From CALJFL01 sp039964455 (GTDB lineage: Bacteria; Pseudomonadota; Gammaproteobacteria; Pseudomonadales; Halieaceae), in assembly GCA_039964455.1 (NCBI GenBank), contig JBDVXK010000012.1:62001-126000 (forward strand): a stretch of DNA of 64,000 nt, given 5' to 3'. Below are positions 26,713 through 35,815 of the stretch, piece by piece. Below the pieces are notes generated by a model. It ran no database searches and was not told the DNA's origin. It saw only the letters and a program-made list of their open reading frames with translations. Position 1 is the first letter of the stretch; every line of letters starts with the position of its first letter. Position numbers and translations under genes: made by a program.

Positions 26713-27846
26713 TCAGGCAATACTGCCATTCGCTTTCAAGGTTGAGATTTCCTGCTCTGCAAAACCCATGGCAGCAAGAATCGATTCGGTATCTTCACCA
26801 CCGCCATGCGTCCCGTGGGCAATCTCGGATGGCGTGCGACTGAAGCGTGGTGCCGGAGATGGCTGTACGACGCCGTCGACATTGGTATAGGTATTTCTGG
26901 CGACATTAGCCGGATGCTCATGCGCCTCGGTGAAGCGTAAAACCGGAGCGAAGCAGACATCACTGCCCTCCATGATTTCACACCATTGCGCCTGGGTTTT
27001 TTGTTTGAATATACCGGTCAGCTTGTCACTCATCGCCGGCCAGTTGGCCTGATTATTCTGGTCACCAAAATCGTCTTCAGACAATTCAGCGTGCTGCTTC
27101 AGCAGCGCGTAGAACTGAGGCTCGATAGACCCTATGGAGACGTACTCACCATCGGCACATTCATAGGTATCGTAAAAGTGAGCACCGCCATCAAGCATAT
27201 TAGATTCGCGCTGATCGGCGTCCCAAAGCCCCATTGATCCAAACCCATGGAACATCCACATAAGCTGGGCGGCGCCATCAACCATAGCCGCATCAATTAC
27301 CTGGCCCTGGCCGGAGTTAGCCGTTTCCAGCAGTGCAGCCAATACGCCGTTGACCAGCAACATGCCGCCGCCGCCCATGTCACCGACGAGGTTCAGCGGT
27401 GGCACTGGCTTCTCACCTTTACGACCCGTGGCAAACAGGGCGCCAGTGATGGAGATGTAATTGATGTCGTGACCAGCAGCGTGCGCCAAAGGCCCTTCCT
27501 GGCCCCACCCCGTCATACGGGCAAAAACAATTCGCGGGTTGCGCGCCAGACACTCTTCAGGACCCACACCCAGCTTTTCACAGACGCCAGGGCGGTAGGG
27601 GTCAATGATGACATCGGCATTCTCGACCATTCTCAACAGGGTTTCCACACCGGCCGGATCCTTAAGATTAAGAATGACAGATTTTTTGCCACGGCCACTG
27701 ACCACTTCGGTCAGCTTGGGGTCCGCGCCGCCAACCCGATCAATGCGAATGACCTCCGCTCCCATGTCGGCCAGTATCATGCCGCCCATCGGGGCCGGGC
27801 CAATACCAGCCAGCTCAATTACCGTATATCCGTTCAGTGGACCCAT
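26713..27846 (-). CDS. Alpha-methylacyl-CoA racemase (CaiB/BaiF family)
   Basis: This is a 377-residue family III CoA-transferase-fold protein. The residues expected for racemases, as in mycobacterial MCR, are in place: H126 in AAGHDINY, D156 in LVGDMGGGG and E242 in IEPQFY. The N-terminus VIELAGIGPAPMGGMILAD also matches that group. The reaction inverts the 2-methyl centre of branched acyl-CoAs (sterol side chains, pristanoyl-type chains) so that S-specific dehydrogenases can act. It lies between the dehydrogenase and the crotonase in one operon, which fits that role. A true CoA transferase is less likely, because the racemase acid/base set is intact. Confidence 0.9.
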   Translation of the reverse strand: MGPLNGYTVIELAGIGPAPMGGMILADMGAEVIRIDRVGGADPKLTEVVSGRGKKSVILNLKDPAGVETLLRMVENADVIIDPYRPGVCEKLGVGPEECLARNPRIVFARMTGWGQEGPLAHAAGHDINYISITGALFATGRKGEKPVPPLNLVGDMGGGGMLLVNGVLAALLETANSGQGQVIDAAMVDGAAQLMWMFHGFGSMGLWDADQRESNMLDGGAHFYDTYECADGEYVSIGSIEPQFYALLKQHAELSEDDFGDQNNQANWPAMSDKLTGIFKQKTQAQWCEIMEGSDVCFAPVLRFTEAHEHPANVARNTYTNVDGVVQPSPAPRFSRTPSEIAHGTHGGGEDTESILAAMGFAEQEISTLKANGSIA

Positions 27847-27878
27847 TTAACTTCTCCTGTCGCTTTATTACCGCTCTA

Positions 27879-29054
27879 TCAAAAGTTGCGGGTATTGAAT
27901 GCCTGATAATCGTCCGACAGGCAATCACGGCTGATGATAATTTTCATCACCTCTGATGTGCCCGCGTAGATAGGCGAAATTTTTGCATCGGTAAACTGCC
28001 GACTGATTGGATACTCGTCCATAAAGCCCGCCCCGCCGTGTAATTGTACACCGGCATCGGCAACTTCCAGCTGTAATTCGCTGGTGACCAGTTTGGCCTT
28101 TGCCGCATCCACCGCCGTGAGTTGGCCAGCGCTAAAAGCCGCCACACATTGGTCGACGTAGGTTTGGGCAATATCGAGCTTGGTGCGCAGCTCGGCCATT
28201 TTAAACTGGGTGTTCTGGAAATGTGCGACCGGCTTGCCAAAGGCCTTGCGCTCGGTAACGTATTCCGCGGTGAGGTCCCAGGACAATTGGCCGGCGGCCA
28301 GGTAGCCACAAGCACCGATCAGGCGCTCTTCCGCCAACCCTTCCATCAGATAGATGAAGCCCTTGCCCGGCTCACCAAGCACATTCGCCTTGGGAACCTT
28401 GACGTCATTGAAAAACAGCTCAGCCGTATCCTGGGCTTTCAGGCCCATCTTTTTGAGGTTGCGGCCACGTTCGAATCCGGCCATACCCCGCTCTACAACG
28501 AACAGTGTCATTGCATGTGGATTGTTGTCGGGGTCGGTCTTGGCCGCCACGATTACCAGGTCGGCATTGATACCGTTCGAAATATAGGTTTTGGAACCAT
28601 TGAGTACCCAGTGATCATCGTGCTCTACCGCGGTGGAGCGCATGCCTGCCAGGTCGCTACCGGCATCGGGTTCAGTCATGGCGATGGCCAGAATGCTTTC
28701 ACCGCTGACGCAGCCGGGAAGGAAGCGCTGACACTGTTCCTCGTTGCCAAAACGCGTGAAATACGGGCCGACAAGACGACTGTGCAGGGTGTTATACCAA
28801 TCACCAACACGCGCGTAGGCACACTCTTCCATGATGATTTGCTCAAAACGGAAATCATCATCGCCCATGCCGCCATACTTTTCATCGGGCCAGATCATCA
28901 GAAAGCCCTGAGCCCCGGCTTTGGCAAAGGCCGAGCGATCCACCTGACCGGCCTCACGCCACTCTTCCATATGTGGCACAATCTCCGCAGCAAGAAACTT
29001 GCGATAAGCCTCGCGAAACATGGCCTGCTCTTCGGTAAAATTACGTTGCAGCAT
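27879..29054 (-). CDS. Acyl-CoA dehydrogenase
   Basis: This is a 391-residue FAD-dependent acyl-CoA dehydrogenase. Family motifs are IAMTEPDAGSDLAG, the NGSKTYISNG loop, the KAFGKPVAHFQ helix and a C-terminal YAGTSEVMK. The medium-chain type would have Glu in the last motif (YEGT); here it is Ala. The base is therefore probably the Glu of the EERL helix, as in isovaleryl- and long-chain dehydrogenases. I used the ATG ending at 29054 (MLQRNFTEEQ), with GGAG nine bases upstream. It is first in a four-gene operon with the racemase, which suggests a 2-methyl-branched substrate. Confidence 0.92.
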   Translation of the reverse strand: MLQRNFTEEQAMFREAYRKFLAAEIVPHMEEWREAGQVDRSAFAKAGAQGFLMIWPDEKYGGMGDDDFRFEQIIMEECAYARVGDWYNTLHSRLVGPYFTRFGNEEQCQRFLPGCVSGESILAIAMTEPDAGSDLAGMRSTAVEHDDHWVLNGSKTYISNGINADLVIVAAKTDPDNNPHAMTLFVVERGMAGFERGRNLKKMGLKAQDTAELFFNDVKVPKANVLGEPGKGFIYLMEGLAEERLIGACGYLAAGQLSWDLTAEYVTERKAFGKPVAHFQNTQFKMAELRTKLDIAQTYVDQCVAAFSAGQLTAVDAAKAKLVTSELQLEVADAGVQLHGGAGFMDEYPISRQFTDAKISPIYAGTSEVMKIIISRDCLSDDYQAFNTRNF

Positions 29055-29122
29055 GGGGACTTTCTCCACTAAAAGGACATCTATGAGGCGGCACAGTATG
29101 GGGAGCGGCCAAAAGTGCAACA

Positions 29123-30364
29123 ATGACCTGCCCCGACAAATTTATTGACCTAAACTACCAACTGATAACAGGGACGCTGACTCACAAAAAAATGGAACAG
29201 ATTCTCCCGGAAAGCTGGGCAATAATGCACTACGGCTTGATCCTGTCGCTGACCTGCGCCCAGATGATGGTGGTGTATTCCCTGAGCGACTCCAGCAACC
29301 CACCCGCTGGCCTTGGGCTGTTTACCGTGTATTTCATGGCGGCGCTTCTGGGATGGATAGCCTTTACCCTGCAACAGGGGTCAACAGCCGCTGTCGGCAT
29401 CGACGTACCTTCGGTGGCGGCAATCATCAACAGCTTCATCCTGTTCCTGGCCTGTGGCCAACGGGCCCAGAAACTGCGAGGCCGTTACACACTGGGTTTT
29501 CTATGCGTTCTCGCCAGCCTCAGCGCCTTTTTCCTGCCGGGGGCAAAAATGTTCATAATCCAGGCTCTAGCCAGCGGCCTGTTTTTCGGGTGTGCCGGCG
29601 CATTATGCGCATGGCGCGCCTGGCGTTATCGCAATATAGGCGACGCCATCATCGCCTTTGCTGCCGGCATGATGATAGTTGGCATGCCACTTTCGGCGTA
29701 CCAGGCGCTGATAGCCGATGAGGTTCTGCAGGCTCAAACGATCGCCTTCGGTGTACACAGCTCGGCCTACGTGCTCGTTGCCATCGGCTTCCTGGCCAGC
29801 GTACTCATCGAATACCAGCGCCACCTGTCCCACCTCGCGACAGAAGACCCCTTAACCCGGCTACTCAACCGCAGAGGACTGGGTGACGCGCTACATGTCA
29901 GCCTTGCTGCAGCGGCGCGGCACGGCTACACAACCTCAGCAATTATGGTCGACATTGATCATTTCAAGCAGGTTAACGACAGCTTCGGGCACGACGTAGG
30001 TGATCATGTCATCCAGTTGGTCGCCCGCATCTTGACGCGTATGTGTCGCTCCAGTGACGTAGTGGCACGCACAGGTGGCGAAGAGTTTCTGTTAGTGCTG
30101 CCCAATACTGACCTTGCTGCCGCCAAGTCACTGGCGGAGCGAATCCGTGTCTCAATTGGCGAATTTCCCCTGTTGGTCGATCAGCAGCGTATACAGGTTA
30201 CTGCCAGCCTCGGCGTCTCCTGCGCCAGCGGTCAGGCCGATCTGGACCTGCTTTACCAGGAGGCAGATCGCGCCATGTACCTCGCCAAACGCGGCGGTCG
30301 CAACCGGGTCGCTTCGGTTGAGCACAATCCCCTGCAGATCGTTGCCGGTGGCGAGCAAGGCTGA
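29123..30364 (+). CDS. Membrane diguanylate cyclase (GGDEF)
   Basis: This is a 413-residue protein with about six hydrophobic segments between residues 35 and 230 and a C-terminal GGDEF domain (about 240-400). The active site reads GGEEF (318-322). An RxxD inhibitory site (R309-D312) sits exactly five residues before it, so the enzyme should make cyclic-di-GMP with product inhibition. The N-terminal domain is not a recognised sensor. The start at 29123 lies 68 bases from the divergent dehydrogenase start. A later Met at residue 24 is an alternative. The AraC-type gene follows after five bases and is probably co-transcribed. Confidence 0.9.
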   Translation: MTCPDKFIDLNYQLITGTLTHKKMEQILPESWAIMHYGLILSLTCAQMMVVYSLSDSSNPPAGLGLFTVYFMAALLGWIAFTLQQGSTAAVGIDVPSVAAIINSFILFLACGQRAQKLRGRYTLGFLCVLASLSAFFLPGAKMFIIQALASGLFFGCAGALCAWRAWRYRNIGDAIIAFAAGMMIVGMPLSAYQALIADEVLQAQTIAFGVHSSAYVLVAIGFLASVLIEYQRHLSHLATEDPLTRLLNRRGLGDALHVSLAAAARHGYTTSAIMVDIDHFKQVNDSFGHDVGDHVIQLVARILTRMCRSSDVVARTGGEEFLLVLPNTDLAAAKSLAERIRVSIGEFPLLVDQQRIQVTASLGVSCASGQADLDLLYQEADRAMYLAKRGGRNRVASVEHNPLQIVAGGEQG

Positions 30365-30369
30365 CACCT

Positions 30370-31371
30370 ATGCGTGATCTGTCTATCTCCGTTTACTTCG
30401 TTGGAGCAGTGCTCAAGCACACAGTGCGACTGGGTATTGATCCAATCAGACTGCTGCGGCAGAAGCGCATTTCCCCCCGCTTGCTACAGGAGGCCGATGC
30501 GAGAATATCCATAGAGCGGTTTGCCGACCTGCAGGTGGCGACGATGTTGGCCATGAACGATGAGGCCCTGGGTTACACAAAGCGTCCCATGCCAATAGGT
30601 AGCTGGTCGATGATGTGCCACGCGGTAATCCATTGTGAGAATCTGGGCCAGGCGCTGGCCAGGCACTGCCGTTTTTTTCAGCTCTTCGATTTCGGTACAC
30701 AGCCACAGCTACTGGTTGATGAAAAGACCGCCAGCATACGACTCGCCAGAACGAATGGAGAGCAATCGCCGCCCCCCTATATGTCAGAGCTGATGTTATT
30801 CAACTGCCACCGTTTCGCCAGTTGGCTGGTACAGGAGCACCTGGCCTTACAGGTCGTCAACCTGTCGTACGCCGCTGCAGCGCAACCCCGTGATTACCGC
30901 CATATGTTCAGGGGTAATCCCATGGCATTCCAGCAACCACATTCAGAGCTGATAATGTCCAGATCAATGCTGGACAAGCCTGTTATCCAGACCGAGCAAT
31001 CTCTGCGGCACTACCTGCGCCACCCGGTACTGATGATGCTGACACAGGATTTTGCCAGCGCGAGCTGGACTACCAAGGTGCGCGAAAAAGTGCGCCACAA
31101 CCTGGTAGACATGCCCGAGCTCAAGGAAGTAGCGCAGGCGCTGGATGTTCATCCGCAAACCCTACGCCGACGCTTATCCGCGGAAGGCATCACCTTCAAA
31201 GAAATAAAGAATCAGTTGCGCAGGGATACTGCGCTGCACCTGTTGGGCAAGCAGGGGGTCAGTATCGAGGAAATCGCCTACCGTTCGGGCTTTTCGGAAT
31301 CCAGCGCTTTTATCCGGGCATTCAAGGGTTGGACAGGCGTCACACCCTACACTTACAGAAAAGGCCTGTAG
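30370..31371 (+). CDS. AraC-family transcriptional regulator
   Basis: This is a 333-residue regulator. An N-terminal domain of the arabinose-binding type (about 20-205), as in OruR/ArgR-like regulators, is followed by a C-terminal double helix-turn-helix (about 235-330). LKEVAQALDVHPQTLRRRL is the first HTH and IEEIAYRSGFSESSAFIRAF the second. It starts five bases after the diguanylate cyclase stop. Related proteins often control lipid or amino-acid catabolism. Its targets cannot be named. Confidence 0.9.
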   Translation: MRDLSISVYFVGAVLKHTVRLGIDPIRLLRQKRISPRLLQEADARISIERFADLQVATMLAMNDEALGYTKRPMPIGSWSMMCHAVIHCENLGQALARHCRFFQLFDFGTQPQLLVDEKTASIRLARTNGEQSPPPYMSELMLFNCHRFASWLVQEHLALQVVNLSYAAAAQPRDYRHMFRGNPMAFQQPHSELIMSRSMLDKPVIQTEQSLRHYLRHPVLMMLTQDFASASWTTKVREKVRHNLVDMPELKEVAQALDVHPQTLRRRLSAEGITFKEIKNQLRRDTALHLLGKQGVSIEEIAYRSGFSESSAFIRAFKGWTGVTPYTYRKGL

Positions 31372-31454
31372 GCCGAATTTTCAACCAATTCCCGCGCCAG
31401 CAGTGGATTATTTGGCTATAGTTCATCCTCTGTCTGCACACGGGTAAGAACAGC

Positions 31455-34256
31455 TTGAAACGCCTGCTAAAAATTTCCGGTTTGATCTACGTTGTCTATG
31501 TCGCCATTTCGCTGGTAATTGTACTGCCGGCATTGAACCTGCTGGCGCCCAGGCTGGTTCAGGAGCAACTCAACCGCACACTCAAAACAGAGATAATCCT
31601 CTATAACCCGTTCACCATGGCACTGGAAGTCAGGCGCGCCACCCTGCTGGAACCTGATGGCGAGACCTTCGCCGCCCTGCGCAGGGCCGAGGTGAACCTG
31701 TCATTATCGGGACTATGGCAAGCCGGCTGGGTGCTGGATGCGCTGGCAGTAGAGGATTTATACCTGCATGTCAGGCGTCTGCCCGGCGGGGATTTCAACT
31801 TCTCTGACATGATTCCCGCCAGCGACCCGGCAACCGAGCCGGAGGAAGCCGGTGAGGTCCCAGGCATAACCATCGATCAGCTGGATTTTAGTGCTCGGCG
31901 TATCGAGGTCACAGACGAAAACCGAGCAAAGCCCTATGCCACGCACTGGGATGGACTCAGCTTCAATGTTAGCGAAATTTCGACCGTGCGCCGTGAGGGT
32001 CGCCCGTATCAGTTAACTGCCACCGCTGAGCGAGGTGGGCGACTCACCTGGCGCGGCGAACTTTCGGTACCGGATGCGACCAGCTCAGGCACCCTGGAAG
32101 TCGCCAACATTCATTTACAAACAGCGTGGCGTTTTTTAGAGCCCTGGTTAGCGCTTGAGTTAACAGACGGCAGGTTAACCCTGGCCGGAGATTACAAGGT
32201 GTCATGGGCAGAAGAACTTGACTACCGAGTCGACAATGGCGGCGCCTTCCTGAGCAATCTCAACATTATCCCCAAAGACAGGGAAGGCCTGCCAGACACG
32301 GCGCTTGCACTGGCCAATGCAAGCGTAGAGGGGATTACCCTTTACAGTCAGACAACAACCGTCACGGTCGAGAGTTTCAGTATCGAACAATTGTCAGTCT
32401 CAGGTTTCAGCGAAGAAGATCAAGTCAGCCTCGTTGACCTTTTTGCCACCTCTTTTGAAAGCGAACCTGAAGCCGAGACCCAGACCACGGGGCCGGAGTG
32501 GCAGGCCAGCCTGGCGACTTTTTCGATGAAGGACAGCAACGTCAACTGGCGCAGCGAGTTCACCGAACCACCAACGCTACAGGTCTCCCCGATCAACATC
32601 GAAATTGCGGGTATACGCTGGCCACTGTCCGGCGACACGAACGCTGAACTGGGACTGCGCATCAACGACATGGCTGCGCTGCAAGTCGGAGGGCGAATCA
32701 ATCTGGAAAGCGGCGCGGGCACAATCGACTACGACCTGGCCGAGCTGCCTCTAAGCTGGTTCAGCCCCAACCTGCCCACGGTATTAAACGCAAACATTGA
32801 TAGCGGATCAGCCAGCACTCGCGGCGAACTGCGGTTAGCTGAATTCGCCCCTGTATCAACAGTAATGAACGGCGCTATCTCTGATTTTTCGATGATCATA
32901 ACTGAAGAGGAAGAGTCATTATCGGGAGTAGAGCAACTTCGCTGGCATAACCTTGCGATCGATATACCCGCTAAATCTGTGCGCATCGACAAGCTGCATA
33001 TTCAAGAGTACAACGGCCGTCTGCATATCAAGGAAGATGGCTCCATCAACACCCAGCGGCTGCTTCAGGAGGAGCTTGCAGAGGTGGAAGCGGAACAAAG
33101 CCCTGAGGAGGCAGCGGAGGATTCCTGGAGCGTAGAAATACCCGAAATTGTTTTCGCCGACAGCCAGATCGATTTTAAGGACGAGTCACTTCCCCTGAAC
33201 TTCCAGACCCTCATAGGCGAGGTTAACGGTGAGATCAACGGCTTCGGAACCGATCCTGCCAGCGAGATGGCAGTGGACCTGAAGGGGTCAGTGGACGGCT
33301 ATGCGCCTGTGATACTCAATGGCAATGCCCGACCCTTCGGCGAACTTCCAGCAGTTGATCTTGCCCTGAGTTTTGAAGGCGTGGACCTCGCGCGACTGAC
33401 ACCCTACTCCGGGACCTATGCCGGTTATGCCATCGACCGAGGCATTCTTAACCTGAATGTACGTTACGGGCTGGAAAACAACCGTCTCGATGGCGATAAC
33501 CAGATCGTCATCAATCAGCTGAAGCTAGGCGAGCGCATAGAAAGTGATAAGGCGGTAGACCTTCCTATCAACCTCGCCCTGGCCCTGCTCACCGACTCCA
33601 ACGGGGTTATCGACCTGGCCGTTCCTGTCAGCGGCGATGTTAACGACCCGCAGTTTTCCCTTGGTAGTGTCATCGCCGGAGCAGTGATAAACCTGATTAC
33701 CAAGGCCGTGACTGCGCCCTTCACGCTGCTGGCAGGGCTGGTTAACAGCGATGAAGACTTGCAGAGCGTAATCTTCCCATCAGGCGCCGTCGAACCCGAC
33801 GAAAACGCCAGTGCCAAGCTGATAACACTACACGACGCCATGTTGCAAAGACCTGAATTGACCCTGGTCATCACCGGGCGACTGCACCCCACTGCCGATA
33901 TGAAATATCTGCAAGCGCAACAGCTTACTGCTGAAATGCTCGCGGACGGACTCAGTGAAGAAGCCATCGCCACAAAAAACGATCAGTGGCAAAACGCGAT
34001 TGAAAAACGCTATCAGACGCTTAATCCAGATGAGGAAGAAAGTCCTTCCATTAGTAAGCAGGCAGACGCCGTCATCGCCAGTAAGGTCGTTCCTGACAGC
34101 GCCCTGAAAGCGCTGGCCGATGAGCGGGCAGCCAGTGTGAAACGCTTTCTGGTTAATGAGCGGGGCATGGCGGCGGATCGTGCTGTCCTGGAGCAAGCCG
34201 ACCCGACTGCTGAAGGCAATCGCTTCAGCGGCGTAGAAATGTCGGTAGATACCTAG
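31455..34256 (+). CDS. DUF748 (AsmA-like) envelope protein
   Basis: This is a 933-residue protein with one N-terminal membrane anchor (about 5-30). A long beta-rich periplasmic region of DUF748/AsmA type follows, with recurring segments such as VRRATLLEPDGETFAAL, VEDLYLHVRRLPGGDFNF and LALALLTDSNGVIDLAVPVSGD. Such proteins belong to the AsmA-like bridge group proposed to move phospholipids between membranes. The C-terminal about 150 residues are charged and alpha-helical. The start is a TTG at 31455; no ATG lies near, and KRLLKISGLIYVVYVAI supports it. It converges on the SprT gene with a four-base stop overlap. Confidence 0.87.
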   Translation: MKRLLKISGLIYVVYVAISLVIVLPALNLLAPRLVQEQLNRTLKTEIILYNPFTMALEVRRATLLEPDGETFAALRRAEVNLSLSGLWQAGWVLDALAVEDLYLHVRRLPGGDFNFSDMIPASDPATEPEEAGEVPGITIDQLDFSARRIEVTDENRAKPYATHWDGLSFNVSEISTVRREGRPYQLTATAERGGRLTWRGELSVPDATSSGTLEVANIHLQTAWRFLEPWLALELTDGRLTLAGDYKVSWAEELDYRVDNGGAFLSNLNIIPKDREGLPDTALALANASVEGITLYSQTTTVTVESFSIEQLSVSGFSEEDQVSLVDLFATSFESEPEAETQTTGPEWQASLATFSMKDSNVNWRSEFTEPPTLQVSPINIEIAGIRWPLSGDTNAELGLRINDMAALQVGGRINLESGAGTIDYDLAELPLSWFSPNLPTVLNANIDSGSASTRGELRLAEFAPVSTVMNGAISDFSMIITEEEESLSGVEQLRWHNLAIDIPAKSVRIDKLHIQEYNGRLHIKEDGSINTQRLLQEELAEVEAEQSPEEAAEDSWSVEIPEIVFADSQIDFKDESLPLNFQTLIGEVNGEINGFGTDPASEMAVDLKGSVDGYAPVILNGNARPFGELPAVDLALSFEGVDLARLTPYSGTYAGYAIDRGILNLNVRYGLENNRLDGDNQIVINQLKLGERIESDKAVDLPINLALALLTDSNGVIDLAVPVSGDVNDPQFSLGSVIAGAVINLITKAVTAPFTLLAGLVNSDEDLQSVIFPSGAVEPDENASAKLITLHDAMLQRPELTLVITGRLHPTADMKYLQAQQLTAEMLADGLSEEAIATKNDQWQNAIEKRYQTLNPDEEESPSISKQADAVIASKVVPDSALKALADERAASVKRFLVNERGMAADRAVLEQADPTAEGNRFSGVEMSVDT

Positions 34257-34768
34257 CCAACATAGACCAGATCGCCGTGACAGCTGCGACACTGGTAGCT
34301 GGCTTTACCCTTTTGCACTCGATTATGGCGAGTGCTTGATACGGCATGATCCTGACAGTGGCAGCGATAAGGGTGACTGCGCTGCCGGCGCTGCGGTATA
34401 CCACTCAGGTCCAGGTTGAAGGTAACGCCGGGGTCCGCACCAAAGGCTGCCATCAGCGCCTGCCACTCCGGGCCATGAGGCTTCACCCTTTTGGTGTCAT
34501 AGAGGTGATGAATAATGTAGTGCGCCACTTCATGAGGCACCGTGTCACGCAGGTTTTCCTCGTAATACTTGGCGAAAATCCAGGGGTTGTAGCGAATCCA
34601 GTGCTTCTTGCCGTAGGACTTGAACATACCGGCGGTGGTACCACGCAAATCAAATTCCACCGGCACCACAGCAAAGCTGTACTCCAGTAGTTCTCCCGCG
34701 CGCTCGATATAGTGGTGGGTTCGGGCCAACACCTCGGCGCGTTGTACGGCGTCTATCGGTTCTATCAT
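34253..34768 (-). CDS. SprT-like zinc metalloprotease-fold protein
   Basis: This is a 171-residue SprT-family protein. The zinc motif HEVAH (79-83) is followed by a histidine in KPHGPEW (H98). The C-terminal zinc ribbon pairs CHC (C136, C138) with CRSC (C160, C163). The fold matches the protease domain of SPRTN, but the bacterial proteins are poorly characterised. It is 20 bases after the LysR-type gene on the same strand, so co-transcription is likely. It starts at the ATG ending at 34768. Confidence 0.9.
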   Translation of the reverse strand: MIEPIDAVQRAEVLARTHHYIERAGELLEYSFAVVPVEFDLRGTTAGMFKSYGKKHWIRYNPWIFAKYYEENLRDTVPHEVAHYIIHHLYDTKRVKPHGPEWQALMAAFGADPGVTFNLDLSGIPQRRQRSHPYRCHCQDHAVSSTRHNRVQKGKASYQCRSCHGDLVYVG

Positions 34769-34787
34769 CAGCTATCGAAACTTCTCA

Positions 34788-35669
34788 TCAGGACCACTCA
34801 TCACGACACATGGCCAGCCACTGCCTGGATGTGGCGCCATGAAATTTTTTCTTGTGAGTGATGATATTCATTTGGCGTCGGAAGTCACGTTGCGGCACCG
34901 ACAAAGGCACCAGCGACCCCCTCTTGAAGGCATCTACAAGGCTTATCGCGGACAGACAACCGATGCCCAGCCCAGCTTCCACTGCCCGCTTAATCGCCTC
35001 GGTATGCTGCAGTTCAAGGCTGATATTAAGATCGGGCAGAATACCGTGCATCGCCCGCTCAAAAGTTTGGCGCGTACCCGAGCCCGGCTCGCGAACGATC
35101 CAGCTCTGCTCGAGTAGCTGTTCGTCAGTAACTTCGGTGCCGGCAAGCGGATGGTCCGGACTGGTAAACACCTGCAGTTCGTCGTTGCGCCAATGCAGGG
35201 TTTCCAGCTCGGGATGGGCCAGCTCGCCTTCCACCAGGCCAATACCCAATTCGAAATCGGCGACCGCCTCGGCAATCGTCGCGGTGTTCGCCACCGTCAA
35301 AGTCACATCTGCATTGGGAAAACGGGCACGGAAATCCGCGATCATGCCCACGGCAAGATAATTGCCGATGGTCAGTGTCGCGCCAATATTCAGGCGGCCC
35401 AATACCTCACCACCGGTAAGTGCGTTTTCAAACGCAGTGGCCTGCGCCAGCAAATTCTCGGCGGCGGGTCGCAACTGCCGGCCCAGTTCACTCAAGTGAA
35501 GACGCTTGCCGCGACGATCGAACAACTGCACCGAAAACTGCTGCTCAAACTCCTTGAGCGACGCACTGGCCGCCGATTGCGACATGGCCAGACTGTCAGA
35601 GGCGCGAGTAATATTCTCGAAGTGCGCGGTGGCAAGAAAAACCTCAAGTTGTCGCAAGCTGTAGCGCAT
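34788..35669 (-). CDS. LysR-family regulator, FinR-like
   Basis: This is a 293-residue LysR regulator with an N-terminal HTH (SDSLAMSQSAASASLKEFE near 24-42) and an effector domain from about 90. It is divergent from an fpr gene across a 146-base AT-rich intergenic region. That is the arrangement of FinR, the LysR-type activator of fpr that responds to superoxide in Pseudomonas. The name rests on this context; I cannot verify the effector. It reads in the same direction as the SprT-like gene 20 bases downstream. Confidence 0.85.
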   Translation of the reverse strand: MRYSLRQLEVFLATAHFENITRASDSLAMSQSAASASLKEFEQQFSVQLFDRRGKRLHLSELGRQLRPAAENLLAQATAFENALTGGEVLGRLNIGATLTIGNYLAVGMIADFRARFPNADVTLTVANTATIAEAVADFELGIGLVEGELAHPELETLHWRNDELQVFTSPDHPLAGTEVTDEQLLEQSWIVREPGSGTRQTFERAMHGILPDLNISLELQHTEAIKRAVEAGLGIGCLSAISLVDAFKRGSLVPLSVPQRDFRRQMNIITHKKKFHGATSRQWLAMCRDEWS

Positions 35670-35685
35670 CAGGCGCCCCCTTTGT

Positions 35686-35722
35686 ATCTATTTTATATCC
35701 ATTTTATCGATATGTTATAGAT
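35686..35722. promoter_or_regulatory. Candidate LysR operator between finR-like and fpr genes
   Basis: ATCTAT (35686-35691) and ATAGAT (35717-35722) form an inverted repeat with a 25-base spacer. The palindrome TATCGATA (35705-35712) lies between them, all in an AT-rich block in the 146-base divergent region. This suits the recognition and activation sites of a LysR regulator. The transcription start of fpr is probably close downstream (TATAAG at 35741-35746). Confidence 0.45.
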
Positions 35723-35815
35723 TTATTTCTCATTTTACCAATATAAGGTGGCGCCGTACTATGTTCTCAGAGATTGAAAGAGGCCCGCTGGGGCCCACCA
35801 ACAAGCGAGGACACC

